Shown here piece by piece: positions 33,687-41,793 of a stretch of DNA of 64,000 nucleotides (positions are counted from its first letter, which is position 1; every line of letters begins with the position of its first letter). The stretch comes from JACDAN01 sp963802375 (lineage in GTDB: Bacteria; Actinomycetota; Thermoleophilia; Gaiellales; Gaiellaceae). Under the pieces are notes generated by a model that did not search any database, was not told the DNA's origin, and saw only the letters and a list, made by a program, of their open reading frames with translations. The position numbers and the translations under genes were made by a program. Location of the stretch: the NCBI GenBank assembly GCA_963802375.1, contig CAWDIJ010000017.1:1-64000 (forward strand). The letters run 5' to 3'.

Positions 33687-34504
33687 CGGCGCAGCCCGGC
33701 GTACGACTGCCAGAGCGGCATCGCCCGCTCGTAGGTGCGCGGGTCGGAGCTCTCGGTGTCACGTTCGGCTTCTCGACGACGTAACCACTCGTCCTCCGGC
33801 AGGTCGTCGGCCGCCCACGCTCGGAGCCGCCCGCGAAGCTGCTCGAGATGCGGGCCGGGATCGTCGACGACGCCGAAGTGGATGAGCGCAAGGCGTGCAG
33901 GGTCGCGCGCTTCGATCTCGTCGATCGTGCGCAGCCAGGTGTCCAGGTCGAACTCCGGTGGGGGCGTGGGCGGGCAGGCGTACCGGTCGGGCTGGATCCG
34001 CACGCCGGCAGCGTCACCGGCGTAGAGCGTCCCGTCGGGGGCGAGGTAGCAGGCGTGGTGGCTCGCGTGGCCGGGGGTCGGGAACGTCTCGAGCCCCAAG
34101 AGCTTGTGTTCCAAGATACGAACTCGCTCCTCCGGCACGGGTGCGAGCTCTCCCCAGAGCTCGTCGAACGCCTCGCCATAAAGACGCCGGGCGCTTCGCT
34201 CGAGCCGTGAGGGATCAACCAAGTGCGGCGCGCCGATCTCGGAGACATGGACCTGAAGGCGCGGGTTCCGCCGGGCGAGGACCCCTGCAGCCCCGGCATG
34301 GTCGAGGTGGATGTGGCTCAGAAGCAGGTGGTCGATGTCCGAAACCGCCACGCCAACGCGGCCGAGTCCTTCTTCGAGGCTTGAAACACAAACAGAGGGC
34401 CCGCAGTCGTTCAGCGCGAGGCCGTCGGAGGTCTCGAGCAGGTAGCAGCCGATCACGCGCTCGGCGCCCTGGTGGTGCAAGTCGATCGGGCCGAGCTCGT
34501 CCAC
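33623..34504 (-). CDS. MBL-fold metallohydrolase
   Basis: The 293-residue protein carries the metallo-beta-lactamase metal motif SHIHLDH (His64, His66, Asp68, His69), the later HASHHACYLAP and YAGDAAGVRI (His and bridging Asp) and LALIHFGVVDDPG (final His). Glyoxalase-II-like and lactonase-like enzymes share this pattern; the substrate cannot be told. I start at GTG 34504 because family proteins usually begin with this Asp-Glu-Leu-Gly-containing strand; the frame extends to 34855 without a good site. The 3' end overlaps the glycosyltransferase gene by 64 bp. Confidence 0.85.
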   Translation of the reverse strand: MDELGPIDLHHQGAERVIGCYLLETSDGLALNDCGPSVCVSSLEEGLGRVGVAVSDIDHLLLSHIHLDHAGAAGVLARRNPRLQVHVSEIGAPHLVDPSRLERSARRLYGEAFDELWGELAPVPEERVRILEHKLLGLETFPTPGHASHHACYLAPDGTLYAGDAAGVRIQPDRYACPPTPPPEFDLDTWLRTIDEIEARDPARLALIHFGVVDDPGPHLEQLRGRLRAWAADDLPEDEWLRRREAERDTESSDPRTYERAMPLWQSYAGLRRYWDKLAETGDPTIASRNAST

Positions 34505-34674
34505 TCGGCCCGATCCTACGCGGGGGGTCAGGCAGCTGCGGGGCGGGTGCGGCGGCGCACCAGAAGCGATTTGCACGTCGAAGATCGGTTGGCCCGGCGT
34601 CATGTAGGCCACCCGCCCTTCACTGGCGTTCGGGTAGTAGCCTCTACACCGCGCGAGCGCGGGACGTTCCGCAG

Positions 34675-35016
34675 CTAGGGAACGAGCGGCTTCTCGACGA
34701 TGGTGAAGCCGGCCATCTTCTCGACGATTCGGTCCACGACCTCTTGTTCGTGTCCCGGGACGAGGAAGAACCTCGTCGGATGGCTTCGCACGTCCCCGTA
34801 TTCGGCCTGTGTCAGGCGGACCTTCTCGACGCAGGCCGAATCGCTGCACTCGCACACGAACTGGGCCTCCGAGTGCTGGCCGACGCGGTAGTAGACCTGG
34901 ACGACCTCGTTGACGTCGCGAAAGAGCGTCTCAGTCCGTATGAGCTCGGCGCGATCGTGTGGGTCAGCCGCTGGAATCTTGCACCAGGCTCTCGGGCCGC
35001 TCTGCGGCTGAGGCAA
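34675..35016 (-). CDS. Hypothetical protein with CxCxxxxC motif, start unresolved
   Basis: The C-terminal 95 residues (ending in FFLVPGHEQEVVDRIVEKMA and GFTIVEKPLVP) contain FVCECSDSACVEKVRLTQAE, a compact CxCxxxxC cluster that may bind zinc, and TETLFRDVNEVVQVYYRVGQ before it. Unnamed proteins of this form recur in soil actinobacteria. There is no ATG or GTG near the expected start; TTG 35016 is the nearest usable codon, and an upstream frameshift or a rare start is possible. Overlaps the DUF6197 gene on the same strand. Confidence 0.6.
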   Translation of the reverse strand: MPQPQSGPRAWCKIPAADPHDRAELIRTETLFRDVNEVVQVYYRVGQHSEAQFVCECSDSACVEKVRLTQAEYGDVRSHPTRFFLVPGHEQEVVDRIVEKMAGFTIVEKPLVP

Positions 35017-35317
35017 GTGCTGCGTTGAATGCGGCAACTGCTTCTGCCTGGGTGCGCCCAGGCTGATCGTTCCACTTCGTGAGGGAGGGCGTGTCGAGCG
35101 CGCCCGCGAGCACGACGGCGGCGCGCGCCAGCTGGTCAATCGGCACCCGCCCCCTGCGCGTTTCGTCGCCACAGATGATCGCGCCCAAGACCGACCAGGA
35201 TCGGGCTTCGGTGCTCCACGGATGCACCGGGCTCTGATCCGAGTCACGCGCGTCGGCGCCCTGGGACCAGCCCTGAGCCACCAGATCGCGCCCGTTCATC
35301 AAGACCTCTCGGGCCAC
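34964..35317 (-). CDS. DUF6197-family protein
   Basis: The 117-residue product contains EARSWSVLGAIICG, SLTKWNDQPGRTQAEAVAAF and NAALASAAERPES, matching the DUF6197 layout, in which an Ala/Trp-rich helix is followed by W-N-D-x-PGRT. Function unknown. Several starts are possible (ATG 35317, ATG 35299). Its 3' end overlaps the gene at 34675 in a different frame. Confidence 0.72.
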   Translation of the reverse strand: MAREVLMNGRDLVAQGWSQGADARDSDQSPVHPWSTEARSWSVLGAIICGDETRRGRVPIDQLARAAVVLAGALDTPSLTKWNDQPGRTQAEAVAAFNAALASAAERPESLVQDSSG

Positions 35318-35422
35318 CTACACGCTCTTTCCCCGCTTCCCGTGCGCTCCGGAAACACAGAGCGGGAACACACTGGAACCGATAGTGGATCGATCCACGG
35401 TACCAGCACTGGAACCGCTGCG

Positions 35423-35866
35423 TTACCTCTGGGGCTCTCCTCTTCGGATTTGCTCGACCGCCTTCGCAACCCGGCGCTCGCGCGTCTCCTGCCGCTTGGC
35501 CTCCTCGACCCAGTCGACATAGTCCTTGCGGTGCGAGTAGGACATCCGCTCGAATGCTGCCCTCGCCTCGTCGTCGAAGGCCGACGCCAAATCCGGCGGG
35601 ACTTCGACCTCGCGGGGCTCGGTGTCCAGTTCGAGGTCGAGCTCGACCGTGTTGCCTTCGGCGATGCCGGCGCTCTCGCGGAGCTCACGCCTGAAGCCGA
35701 GCAAGTACCCGCCGCCGTACTTCGAGATCCGGCCGCGGAACGGGAAGCCGTTGACCGTGCCTCGCACCGGCGGCCTTGCCTGGCCGAAGGCCTCGCGCGG
35801 ATCGAACGGGATGTCGACGAACTGGCCCGGCCCGACGCGCTCGAGCTCAGCTCGAAACCGAGGCAC
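35423..35866 (-). CDS. DUF1905/YdeI-type protein
   Basis: The 147-residue protein has an N-terminal DUF1905 barrel (FVDIPFDPREAFGQARPPVR then GTVNGFPFRGRISKYGGGYL) and a C-terminal helical YdeI/OmpD-associated part (ASAFDDEARAAFERMSYSHR then KDYVDWVEEAKRQETRERRV). The combination is known in proteins linked to resistance against some antimicrobial peptides in enterics, but the role in actinobacteria is unclear. GTG 35866 overlaps the last 20 bases of the metB gene, so translation may be coupled. Confidence 0.85.
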   Translation of the reverse strand: MPRFRAELERVGPGQFVDIPFDPREAFGQARPPVRGTVNGFPFRGRISKYGGGYLLGFRRELRESAGIAEGNTVELDLELDTEPREVEVPPDLASAFDDEARAAFERMSYSHRKDYVDWVEEAKRQETRERRVAKAVEQIRRGEPQR

Positions 35867-37001
35867 TTGGCGACCGCACGAGCGCCTGCTCGAGATCTTC
35901 GATCAGGTCACCCGCGGATTCGATCCCGACCGAGAGCCGGATCAGGTTCTTGGGCGCCGCGAACGGGGCGTCGGCGGTCGACGCGTGCGTCATCCGCGCA
36001 GGGTGCTCGATCAGGCTTTCGACGCCGCCGAGGCTCTCGGCCAGCTTGATGACCTTCGTCCGCGCCACGAGGTCTACGGCCTCCTCCTCGGACGAGACGA
36101 GGAACGAGATCATCCCGCCGAAGTCGTCCATCTGTCGGGCGGCGATCTCGTGGCCGCGATGGCCGGGCAGGCCGGGGTAGAGCACGGACTCGACTGCCTC
36201 GTGCACTGACAGGTACTCCGCGATCCGGCGTGCGTTCTCCGAGTGCTTCTGCATCCGGATCGCGAGCGTCTTGACGCCGCGGAGGACGAGCCAGCAGTCC
36301 ATCGGGCCGGGGATGGCCCCAAGCGACTTCTGGAGGAAGTAGAGCCGCTCGGCGACGGTGGGGTCGTTCGTAGCGACGAAGCCGCCGACCATGTCCGAGT
36401 GGCCGCCGAGGTATTTCGTGAGCGAGTGGAGGACGACGTCGGCGCCGAGGTCGAGCGGGCGCTGGAGGTAAGGCGTCGCGAACGTGTTGTCCACGACGAC
36501 CATCGCGCCGACCTCGTGGGCCGCCTTCGCCGCCGCGGCGATGTCGACGATGTTCAGCAGTGGGTTCGTCGGCGTCTCGAGCCAGACGATCCGCGTCTTC
36601 TCGTCGATGTGGTCGGCGAGCGACGAGTTGATCGTGTCAACGTCGAGGAACTCGAACGAGTAGCCCTTCGGCTCGTAGATCTGCGTGAACATCCGGTAGA
36701 CGCCGCCGTAGACGTCGTTGACGCAGACGACCTTCTCGCTCGGGTGCACGAGGTGCATCAGCGTCGTCGTCGCACCGATCCCGGAGCTGAACGCGGCTCC
36801 GAACTCGGCGTTCTCGAGAGAGGCGAGGCAGGTCTGGAGCGCCGTCCGGGTCGGGTTCGAGACCCGCGCGTAGTCGTAGCCCTTGTTGACGCCGACGGCC
36901 TCCTGCTCGAACGTGGAGGTCTGGTAGATCGGGACGGTGATCGAGCCGGTCGCCGGGTCCGGCTGCTGGCCGTCGTGGATGGCTCTCGTCTCGAAGTCCA
37001 T
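35847..37001 (-). CDS. metB: Cystathionine gamma-synthase
   Basis: The 384-residue PLP enzyme has the Cys/Met-metabolism family pattern: YARVSNPTRTALQTCLASLE, SGIGATTTLMHLV, VWLETPTNPLLNIVDI, VVDNTFATPYLQRPLDLGAD, and the PLP lysine in HSLTKYLGGHSD (Lys196). The late GGVESLIEHPARMTHAS motif is shared by gamma-synthases and gamma-lyases; I favour gamma-synthase, though an actinobacterial cystathionine gamma-lyase cannot be excluded. Together with the cystathionine beta-synthase at 40377 it supports transsulfuration. ATG 37001 has no strong ribosome site. Confidence 0.9.
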   Translation of the reverse strand: MDFETRAIHDGQQPDPATGSITVPIYQTSTFEQEAVGVNKGYDYARVSNPTRTALQTCLASLENAEFGAAFSSGIGATTTLMHLVHPSEKVVCVNDVYGGVYRMFTQIYEPKGYSFEFLDVDTINSSLADHIDEKTRIVWLETPTNPLLNIVDIAAAAKAAHEVGAMVVVDNTFATPYLQRPLDLGADVVLHSLTKYLGGHSDMVGGFVATNDPTVAERLYFLQKSLGAIPGPMDCWLVLRGVKTLAIRMQKHSENARRIAEYLSVHEAVESVLYPGLPGHRGHEIAARQMDDFGGMISFLVSSEEEAVDLVARTKVIKLAESLGGVESLIEHPARMTHASTADAPFAAPKNLIRLSVGIESAGDLIEDLEQALVRSPSASVSS

Positions 37002-37019
37002 CGGCTACTGCGCTCGATG

Positions 37020-38145
37020 CTATCCGCGCCGACAGGAAGGCTGCAAGGCGAGCGAAGCGGCTTGTCGAGCGGAACTTCTTTCTTCGCCCGGCTCCCACCA
37101 GACGTTGTTGACATTGAGCACGCCGGTCTTACGGCCGAAGACCGGGTCGATCCGACCGACGAGGCCGTCGCCGTGCAGGATCGGCAGCACGAAGTAGCCG
37201 TACTCCCGCTTCGCCTTCGGGACGTAGATCTCGATGCCGGTATCGGAAGTCCCAGAACGCCTCCGTCCGCTGACGGTTGTGGATCAGCGGGTCGAACGGT
37301 GAGAGGAAGGTCGTGAAGGCGCGCCTTCGCGGCGGAGTCAGCGCGTCGACGTGGGCAAGGCGTTCGCCCTTCAACCCCTCGACCTCGACGCGGACGAGCG
37401 TCCCGCCTCGGACCAGCGACTCGATCGCCTGCGTCGCAGCAGGCCGGGGGCCGCTGGCGAAGTACTCACGCTTGAGCTCGGTCGCGGTCGCGACACCGAG
37501 GTTCCGCGCCGACCGCTCCATCACGCGCCGCTCGGCCTGGACGACGGAGATCCGCTCGCTGTCCTTCGGGAGCCAGCGCTTCGCGAGGTCCCAGATTCGC
37601 TGCTGGCCGGTTCGGCCGGCGACGACGACCTCGCCCTTGGCATGCATGAACTCGAGCATCCGGGAGACATTCCGGTCGTTCGTCCAGCCGGTCGAGCGCC
37701 AGCTGGCCTCGGCGATGTCCTCGATCTCTCGCGAGGGCAGGGGTCCTTGCTTGCGGAGCTGCAAGACGATGGCCCGCCGCAGGGCGGCGTTGTCTCGCAC
37801 CCAGGCGTTCAAGCGCGCGGGCCAGGCGCCGTCGTACGCGTCTGGAAAGAGCCGCATCGTCGTCTTGTGGATCGGGTGATCCGACACTGGGACGATCGCA
37901 GCCGCGTACTCGTACAGCTCGCGGCTCTCCCAACGCAAGCGCTCGAGGTCGGCCTCGTCGTAGTCGCCGAGCCGGCTCCAGAGGACGAGCAGGTGGTTGC
38001 GCGCGATCGAGTTCGTCGGGTCGAGCTGGAGGTACCCGACATGGTTGACGACGTCGAAGATGGACGTGCCTTTCGGCGCCGGGAGCAGTTGCCCCGCGAC
38101 CGCCATCCGCTGCGCTCTTGTGATCGTGAGGCTGATGGAGCTCAT
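37020..38145 (-). pseudogene. YcaQ-like winged-helix protein with a damaged C-terminus
   Basis: The N-terminal 300 residues (MSSISLTITRAQRMAVAGQL, DVVNHVGYLQLDPTNSIARN, RLFPDAYDGAWPARLNAWVR) follow the DUF1006/YcaQ winged-helix family, as does the neighbour at 38142. Compared with that paralogue, the frame breaks near 37237-37241 after WDFRYR by one extra base; the lost part (GIEIYVPKAKREYGYFVLPI and DPVFGRKTGVLNVNNVWWEP) resumes in the next frame, and further small indels follow towards 37020. The in-frame stop at 37129 leaves a nonsense tail. The ATG at 38145 overlaps the stop of the paralogue. Confidence 0.75.
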
Positions 38146-39170
38146 GTTCCCTTACCGGTGATGCTGCTCGCGCCGACGAAGCGGGCGAGCTGGGCGAGGG
38201 GGCGGTCGAGCGAGACCTCGGGCGAGCCCGGCTCCCACCAGACACCGTGCACGCGCAGGGAGCCCGCCTTACGGTCGAAGACGGGCTCGATCCGACCCAC
38301 GATGTTGTCGCCGCGGAGGATCGGCAGGACGTAGTAGCCGTACTCGCGCTTCGCCTTCGGTACGTACATCTCGAGGCGGTACCGAAAGTCCCAGAGCGCC
38401 TCGGCTCGATCGCGATTGTGGATCAGGCGGTCGAAGGGCGACAGGAACGTGATGCGACGACCCACCGGCCGGGCGTCGGCGTCAGGATGGGCGAGCCACC
38501 GGCCCTTCTCCAGCCGCACGCCGAGGGAGCGGAGCCGTTTCTCGGCGAGGGCGCGCTTTGCTTCGGCGGCCGGCACTGTCTCCGTCTCCGGGTACCAGCG
38601 GTCTGCGAGATCCCACAGCCGCTGGTTCCCGCGCCGGCCGGCGACAGCGATCCGGCCGCGGAGGTGCAGGAGCTCCAGCATCCATGTGAGCTGGGCGCGT
38701 GTGCCCCACCAGACGAAACGCTCGCTGGCCCGGGTGTCCGGGTGCTCGAGCTCGCGAGAGAGCAAGGGGCCGCGACGCTCGAGCTCCCGGAGCACGTATC
38801 TCCGGAGGCTCGATTGCTCCTTGAGGAACTCCATCGCCCAGCGCTCTCGTTTGTAGTGGCCCCAGCGCTGGCGCATCTGTGCCTGGATCAGCGGGAGGTC
38901 CTCGATCGGCCAGATGAACGCCTTCCACTCGAACAGCTTCCGCTCCTCCCAGAGCAGGCGGTCGAGCTCCGACCGGTCGACCCGGCCGAGCCGGCTCCAC
39001 AGGACGAGGTACTGCGGCGGCGCGACCGACGAAATGGGGTCGATCTGGAGGAAGCCGAGCCGCCGCACCGTTTCGAGGACGCCGTCCGCCGAACCGTCCA
39101 GGAGCTGCGCCCGAACGGCGATCCTCCGCGCCTCGTCCTGCGTAACCTCGACCCCTGTGGCGGAGCTCAT
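38142..39170 (-). CDS. YcaQ-like winged-helix DNA glycosylase-family protein
   Basis: The 342-residue protein belongs to the winged-helix family that includes E. coli YcaQ, a DNA interstrand-crosslink glycosylase. Conserved parts are TVRRLGFLQIDPISSVAPPQ, YLVLWSRLG, LLWEERKLFEWKAFIWPIED, ITFLSPFDRLIHNRDRAEAL and YVLPILRGDNIVGRIEPVFD. The QxD signature of YcaQ corresponds to LQIDPIS here. ATG 39170 overlaps by 14 bp the GTG start of the divergent methyltransferase. A damaged paralogue follows at once, so the pair is a tandem duplication. A repair role is inferred from the family. Confidence 0.85.
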   Translation of the reverse strand: MSSATGVEVTQDEARRIAVRAQLLDGSADGVLETVRRLGFLQIDPISSVAPPQYLVLWSRLGRVDRSELDRLLWEERKLFEWKAFIWPIEDLPLIQAQMRQRWGHYKRERWAMEFLKEQSSLRRYVLRELERRGPLLSRELEHPDTRASERFVWWGTRAQLTWMLELLHLRGRIAVAGRRGNQRLWDLADRWYPETETVPAAEAKRALAEKRLRSLGVRLEKGRWLAHPDADARPVGRRITFLSPFDRLIHNRDRAEALWDFRYRLEMYVPKAKREYGYYVLPILRGDNIVGRIEPVFDRKAGSLRVHGVWWEPGSPEVSLDRPLAQLARFVGASSITGKGT

Positions 39171-39651
39171 CGACTTCGTACTGTCGCAACTCCCGCCGCC
39201 GCCGCGCCGGGTGCTCGAGGTCGGCTGCGGCAAAGGCGAAGTCGCGCTCGCTCTTGCCGCCGCGGGCTACGAGGTGGTCGCAATCGATCCCGAGGCGCCG
39301 GAGGGCCCGATCTTCCGGAGGATCACGATCGAGGAGCTCGACGATCCGAGCCCATTCGACGCGGTTTTCGCCAGCCTCTCGCTCCATCACGTCCACGACC
39401 TCGGCGCAGCGCTCGACAAGCTGGTCCGCCTCCTGCGCGGCCGACTGATCCTCAACGAGCACGCTTGGGACCGCCTCGAGCCGATGACGCCCGAGTGGGA
39501 GGAGGAGCACGAAGGGCTGCACGGCTACGGAGCAATGAGGGCCGAGCTCGACGCGCGGTTCCAGGAGCAGTTCTTCGAATGGCGGCCGTACCCAGTCGAC
39601 GGGGTGGACGTCCCGGGCCTGGGCTTTCGCTACGTCGGGGTTCCGCGCTAG
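39157..39651 (+). CDS. Class I SAM-dependent methyltransferase, short
   Basis: The 164-residue product has the SAM loop VLEVGCGKGEVALALAAAGY, the acidic VVAIDPEAPEG and the FDAVFASLSLHHVHDL motif IV region, but little after motif V, so it is near the minimum for the fold. GTG 39157 lies inside the divergent winged-helix gene; a later start would remove motif I context. Its stop overlaps the stop of the convergent phosphoesterase by four bases. The substrate is unknown. Confidence 0.8.
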   Translation: MAELIDFVLSQLPPPPRRVLEVGCGKGEVALALAAAGYEVVAIDPEAPEGPIFRRITIEELDDPSPFDAVFASLSLHHVHDLGAALDKLVRLLRGRLILNEHAWDRLEPMTPEWEEEHEGLHGYGAMRAELDARFQEQFFEWRPYPVDGVDVPGLGFRYVGVPR

Positions 39652-40376
39652 CGCCAGAAGCGGGCAGCCCGATCGGCGTACGGCATGCCGCTGGCCTCGA
39701 TCGCCTGGACCACGGCACCGGCGTCGAACGGGATCCGCCGGAACTCGACGCCGGCTCCCCGGCCGTTGACGGTGAGCACCGCATACTCCGCGCAGGGGTC
39801 GGCGCGAAAGCTCTCTTCCGCCTGGTGCTGGTCGTACGCGAGGCCGACGCTGCCCGGGTTCACGTAGTAGCGCTCACCGAGGCGGCGCGCCCACTGCTGG
39901 TGTGTGTGGCCACCGGCGAGCACCGTCGCCTCGACGGCGGCGAAGGGCCTGCGAAACGCCTCCTCGTCCATCCATGGGCCGACGATCTCGTCGCGTGACC
40001 GGGGTGTTCCGTGGAAGGCGAGCAGCGTGCTGCCGCCGCCGCCCAAGTCGAGCTCGACCGTCGGCTGGAAGCTGCGGTGGAAGTCGAGCTGCTCCTCCGA
40101 GAGCTGGGCCTGCGACCAGCGGACAGTCTCGAGCTGGGCCTCTGTCACGGGCTCATCGCCAGGGTCCAATGTGAGCAGGAAGTGGTCGGAGTTGCCCATC
40201 ACGGCCGGGCATTCGAGATCGCGGAGCCGCTCGAGGCATCCGGCCGGCTGCGCGCCACCCTGGGCGTGGTCGCCGAGGCAGACGACTCGATCGACGTCCT
40301 GCAGGTCGAGGTCGGCGAGGAAGGCGTCGAACGCGACCGCGTTTCCGTGGACGTCTGAGAAGAGCGCGACTCGCAA
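39648..40376 (-). CDS. Metallophosphoesterase, YfcE/diadenosine-tetraphosphatase-like
   Basis: The 242-residue protein has the calcineurin-like metal motifs FSDVHGNAVAFDAFL, VVCLGDHAQGG, VMGNSDHF, LLAFHGTPRS and AGGHTHQQW with NPGSVG. This order is that of small phosphodiesterases related to YfcE or ApaH-like PrpE. The substrate is not certain. TTG 40376 directly follows the stop of the cystathionine beta-synthase gene with no gap, so translation is probably coupled. Confidence 0.85.
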   Translation of the reverse strand: MRVALFSDVHGNAVAFDAFLADLDLQDVDRVVCLGDHAQGGAQPAGCLERLRDLECPAVMGNSDHFLLTLDPGDEPVTEAQLETVRWSQAQLSEEQLDFHRSFQPTVELDLGGGGSTLLAFHGTPRSRDEIVGPWMDEEAFRRPFAAVEATVLAGGHTHQQWARRLGERYYVNPGSVGLAYDQHQAEESFRADPCAEYAVLTVNGRGAGVEFRRIPFDAGAVVQAIEASGMPYADRAARFWR

Positions 40377-41771
40377 CTAGCGGTTGTGGGCTAAGTACTC
40401 GAGCAGGTCCGTTCGGGTCAGGACCCCGACGGGCCGGCCCTGCTGAGCCACGACGACGGCATTCGTGCGGCCGGTGAGGGTGGAGAAGACCTCGTCGAGC
40501 GGCTCGCCGGCATCGATCGCGGCGAGGGGCGGCTGCATCGCGGCTACGACGTCCTCGTGCAGCGCGTCGGGGTTCTTGAAGACGCGGTCGAGGAGATCCC
40601 GGTCCTGGAGCGACCCGATGACGTCTGCGAGCGACTCCACCTCGCCGTCGCGGATCACCGGCAGCTGGGAGATCGAGTAGCGCTGCATCAGGTCGATCGC
40701 GGCGCCGACCTTCTGGTTCGCGGCGATCGTGACCAGGTCGGGGATGTCCGGCTCCTCCGTCTGCTTGGAGCGGAGCACCTGCTCGACTGTGGGCGCCGGT
40801 GCGCGGCGCTCGAGGAAGCCGTGGTCGAGCATCCAGTTGTCGTCGTAGAACTTCGAGAGGTAGTTGCGGCCGCTGTCGGGGATCATCGTGAGGAGCTTCG
40901 CCTCGGGCCCGAAACGCTCGGCGATCTCGAGCATGGCCCAGACGGACGTGCCCCCAGAGCCACCGGCGAGCAGCCCTTCCTCGCGCGCGAGCCGCCGGGC
41001 GACGACGAACGAGTCGCGGTCGGACACGCGGATCCACTCGTCGACGACGTCCTTCGCCATCGTCCGCGGCCAGGTGTCCTTGCCGATCCCCTCCACGAGG
41101 TATGGGTGGATGTCGTCGTCCTCGAGCGCGGTGTAGACGGAGCCTTCGGGATCGGCGCCGACGATGAGGATGTCCGGGTTCCGCTCCTTCAGGTACCGGC
41201 CGGCGCCCGAGATCGTCCCACCGGTTCCGACCGAGACGACGAACGCGTCGAGCTCGCCGCCGGTCTGCTCCCAGATCTCCGGCCCGGTCACCTCGTAGTG
41301 GGCGTCCGGATTGGCCATGTTCGAGTACTGGTCGGGCTTGAAGGCGCCGGGGATCTCCTCGGCGAGTCGATCGGAGACCGAGTAGTAGCTCTCGGGCGAG
41401 TCGGCGTCGACCGCGGTGGGGCAGATCACGACCTCGGCGCCGTAGGCACGGAGGAGCGCGATCTTCTCCTGGCTCATCTTGTCGGGCATCACGAAGATGC
41501 ACCGGTAGCCCTTGATCGCGGCGGCGATGGCGAGCCCGACGCCGGTGTTGCCAGAGGTCGGCTCGACGATCGTCCCGCCCGGCTTCAGGTGGCCTTCGCG
41601 TTCGGCGGCCTCGATCAGCGGGAGGCCGATCCGGTCCTTCACCGACCCGCCGGGGTTCAGGTACTCGAGCTTCGCGAGCAGCTCCGGCCCGCCGGATAGC
41701 GCGAGCTTCTGGAGCCGAACGATCGGCGTCCTGCCGACGAGCTCGAGCGCGGTCGGGTACTCGCGGGGCAT
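40377..41771 (-). CDS. Cystathionine beta-synthase
   Basis: The 464-residue PLP enzyme condenses serine and homocysteine to cystathionine. The catalytic domain (1-320) has NPGGSVKDRIG with PLP Lys45, EPTSGNTGVGLA and SVGTGGTISGAGRYLKERNP (phosphate loop). Residues 335-464 hold two CBS domains (VTIAANQKVGAAIDLMQRYS and AAIDAGEPLDEVFSTLTGRT), which in human CBS bind S-adenosylmethionine. The haem-binding N-terminus of the animal enzyme is absent. O-acetylserine sulfhydrylases lack the CBS domains, which supports this call. ATG 41771 lies 22 bp after the purH stop. Confidence 0.92.
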   Translation of the reverse strand: MPREYPTALELVGRTPIVRLQKLALSGGPELLAKLEYLNPGGSVKDRIGLPLIEAAEREGHLKPGGTIVEPTSGNTGVGLAIAAAIKGYRCIFVMPDKMSQEKIALLRAYGAEVVICPTAVDADSPESYYSVSDRLAEEIPGAFKPDQYSNMANPDAHYEVTGPEIWEQTGGELDAFVVSVGTGGTISGAGRYLKERNPDILIVGADPEGSVYTALEDDDIHPYLVEGIGKDTWPRTMAKDVVDEWIRVSDRDSFVVARRLAREEGLLAGGSGGTSVWAMLEIAERFGPEAKLLTMIPDSGRNYLSKFYDDNWMLDHGFLERRAPAPTVEQVLRSKQTEEPDIPDLVTIAANQKVGAAIDLMQRYSISQLPVIRDGEVESLADVIGSLQDRDLLDRVFKNPDALHEDVVAAMQPPLAAIDAGEPLDEVFSTLTGRTNAVVVAQQGRPVGVLTRTDLLEYLAHNR

Positions 41772-41793
41772 CGGGCGGAAGCCTAGCCCTGGC

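Noticed and set aside
36880..37100. SAM riboswitch upstream of metB
   Set aside because: The upstream space is only a short gap filled by the end of the damaged winged-helix gene; no SAM-box helices were seen.
38247..39998. Plus-strand frame of 583 codons opposite the winged-helix gene and the phosphoesterase
   Set aside because: Antisense shadow: it crosses three real genes and has no motif.
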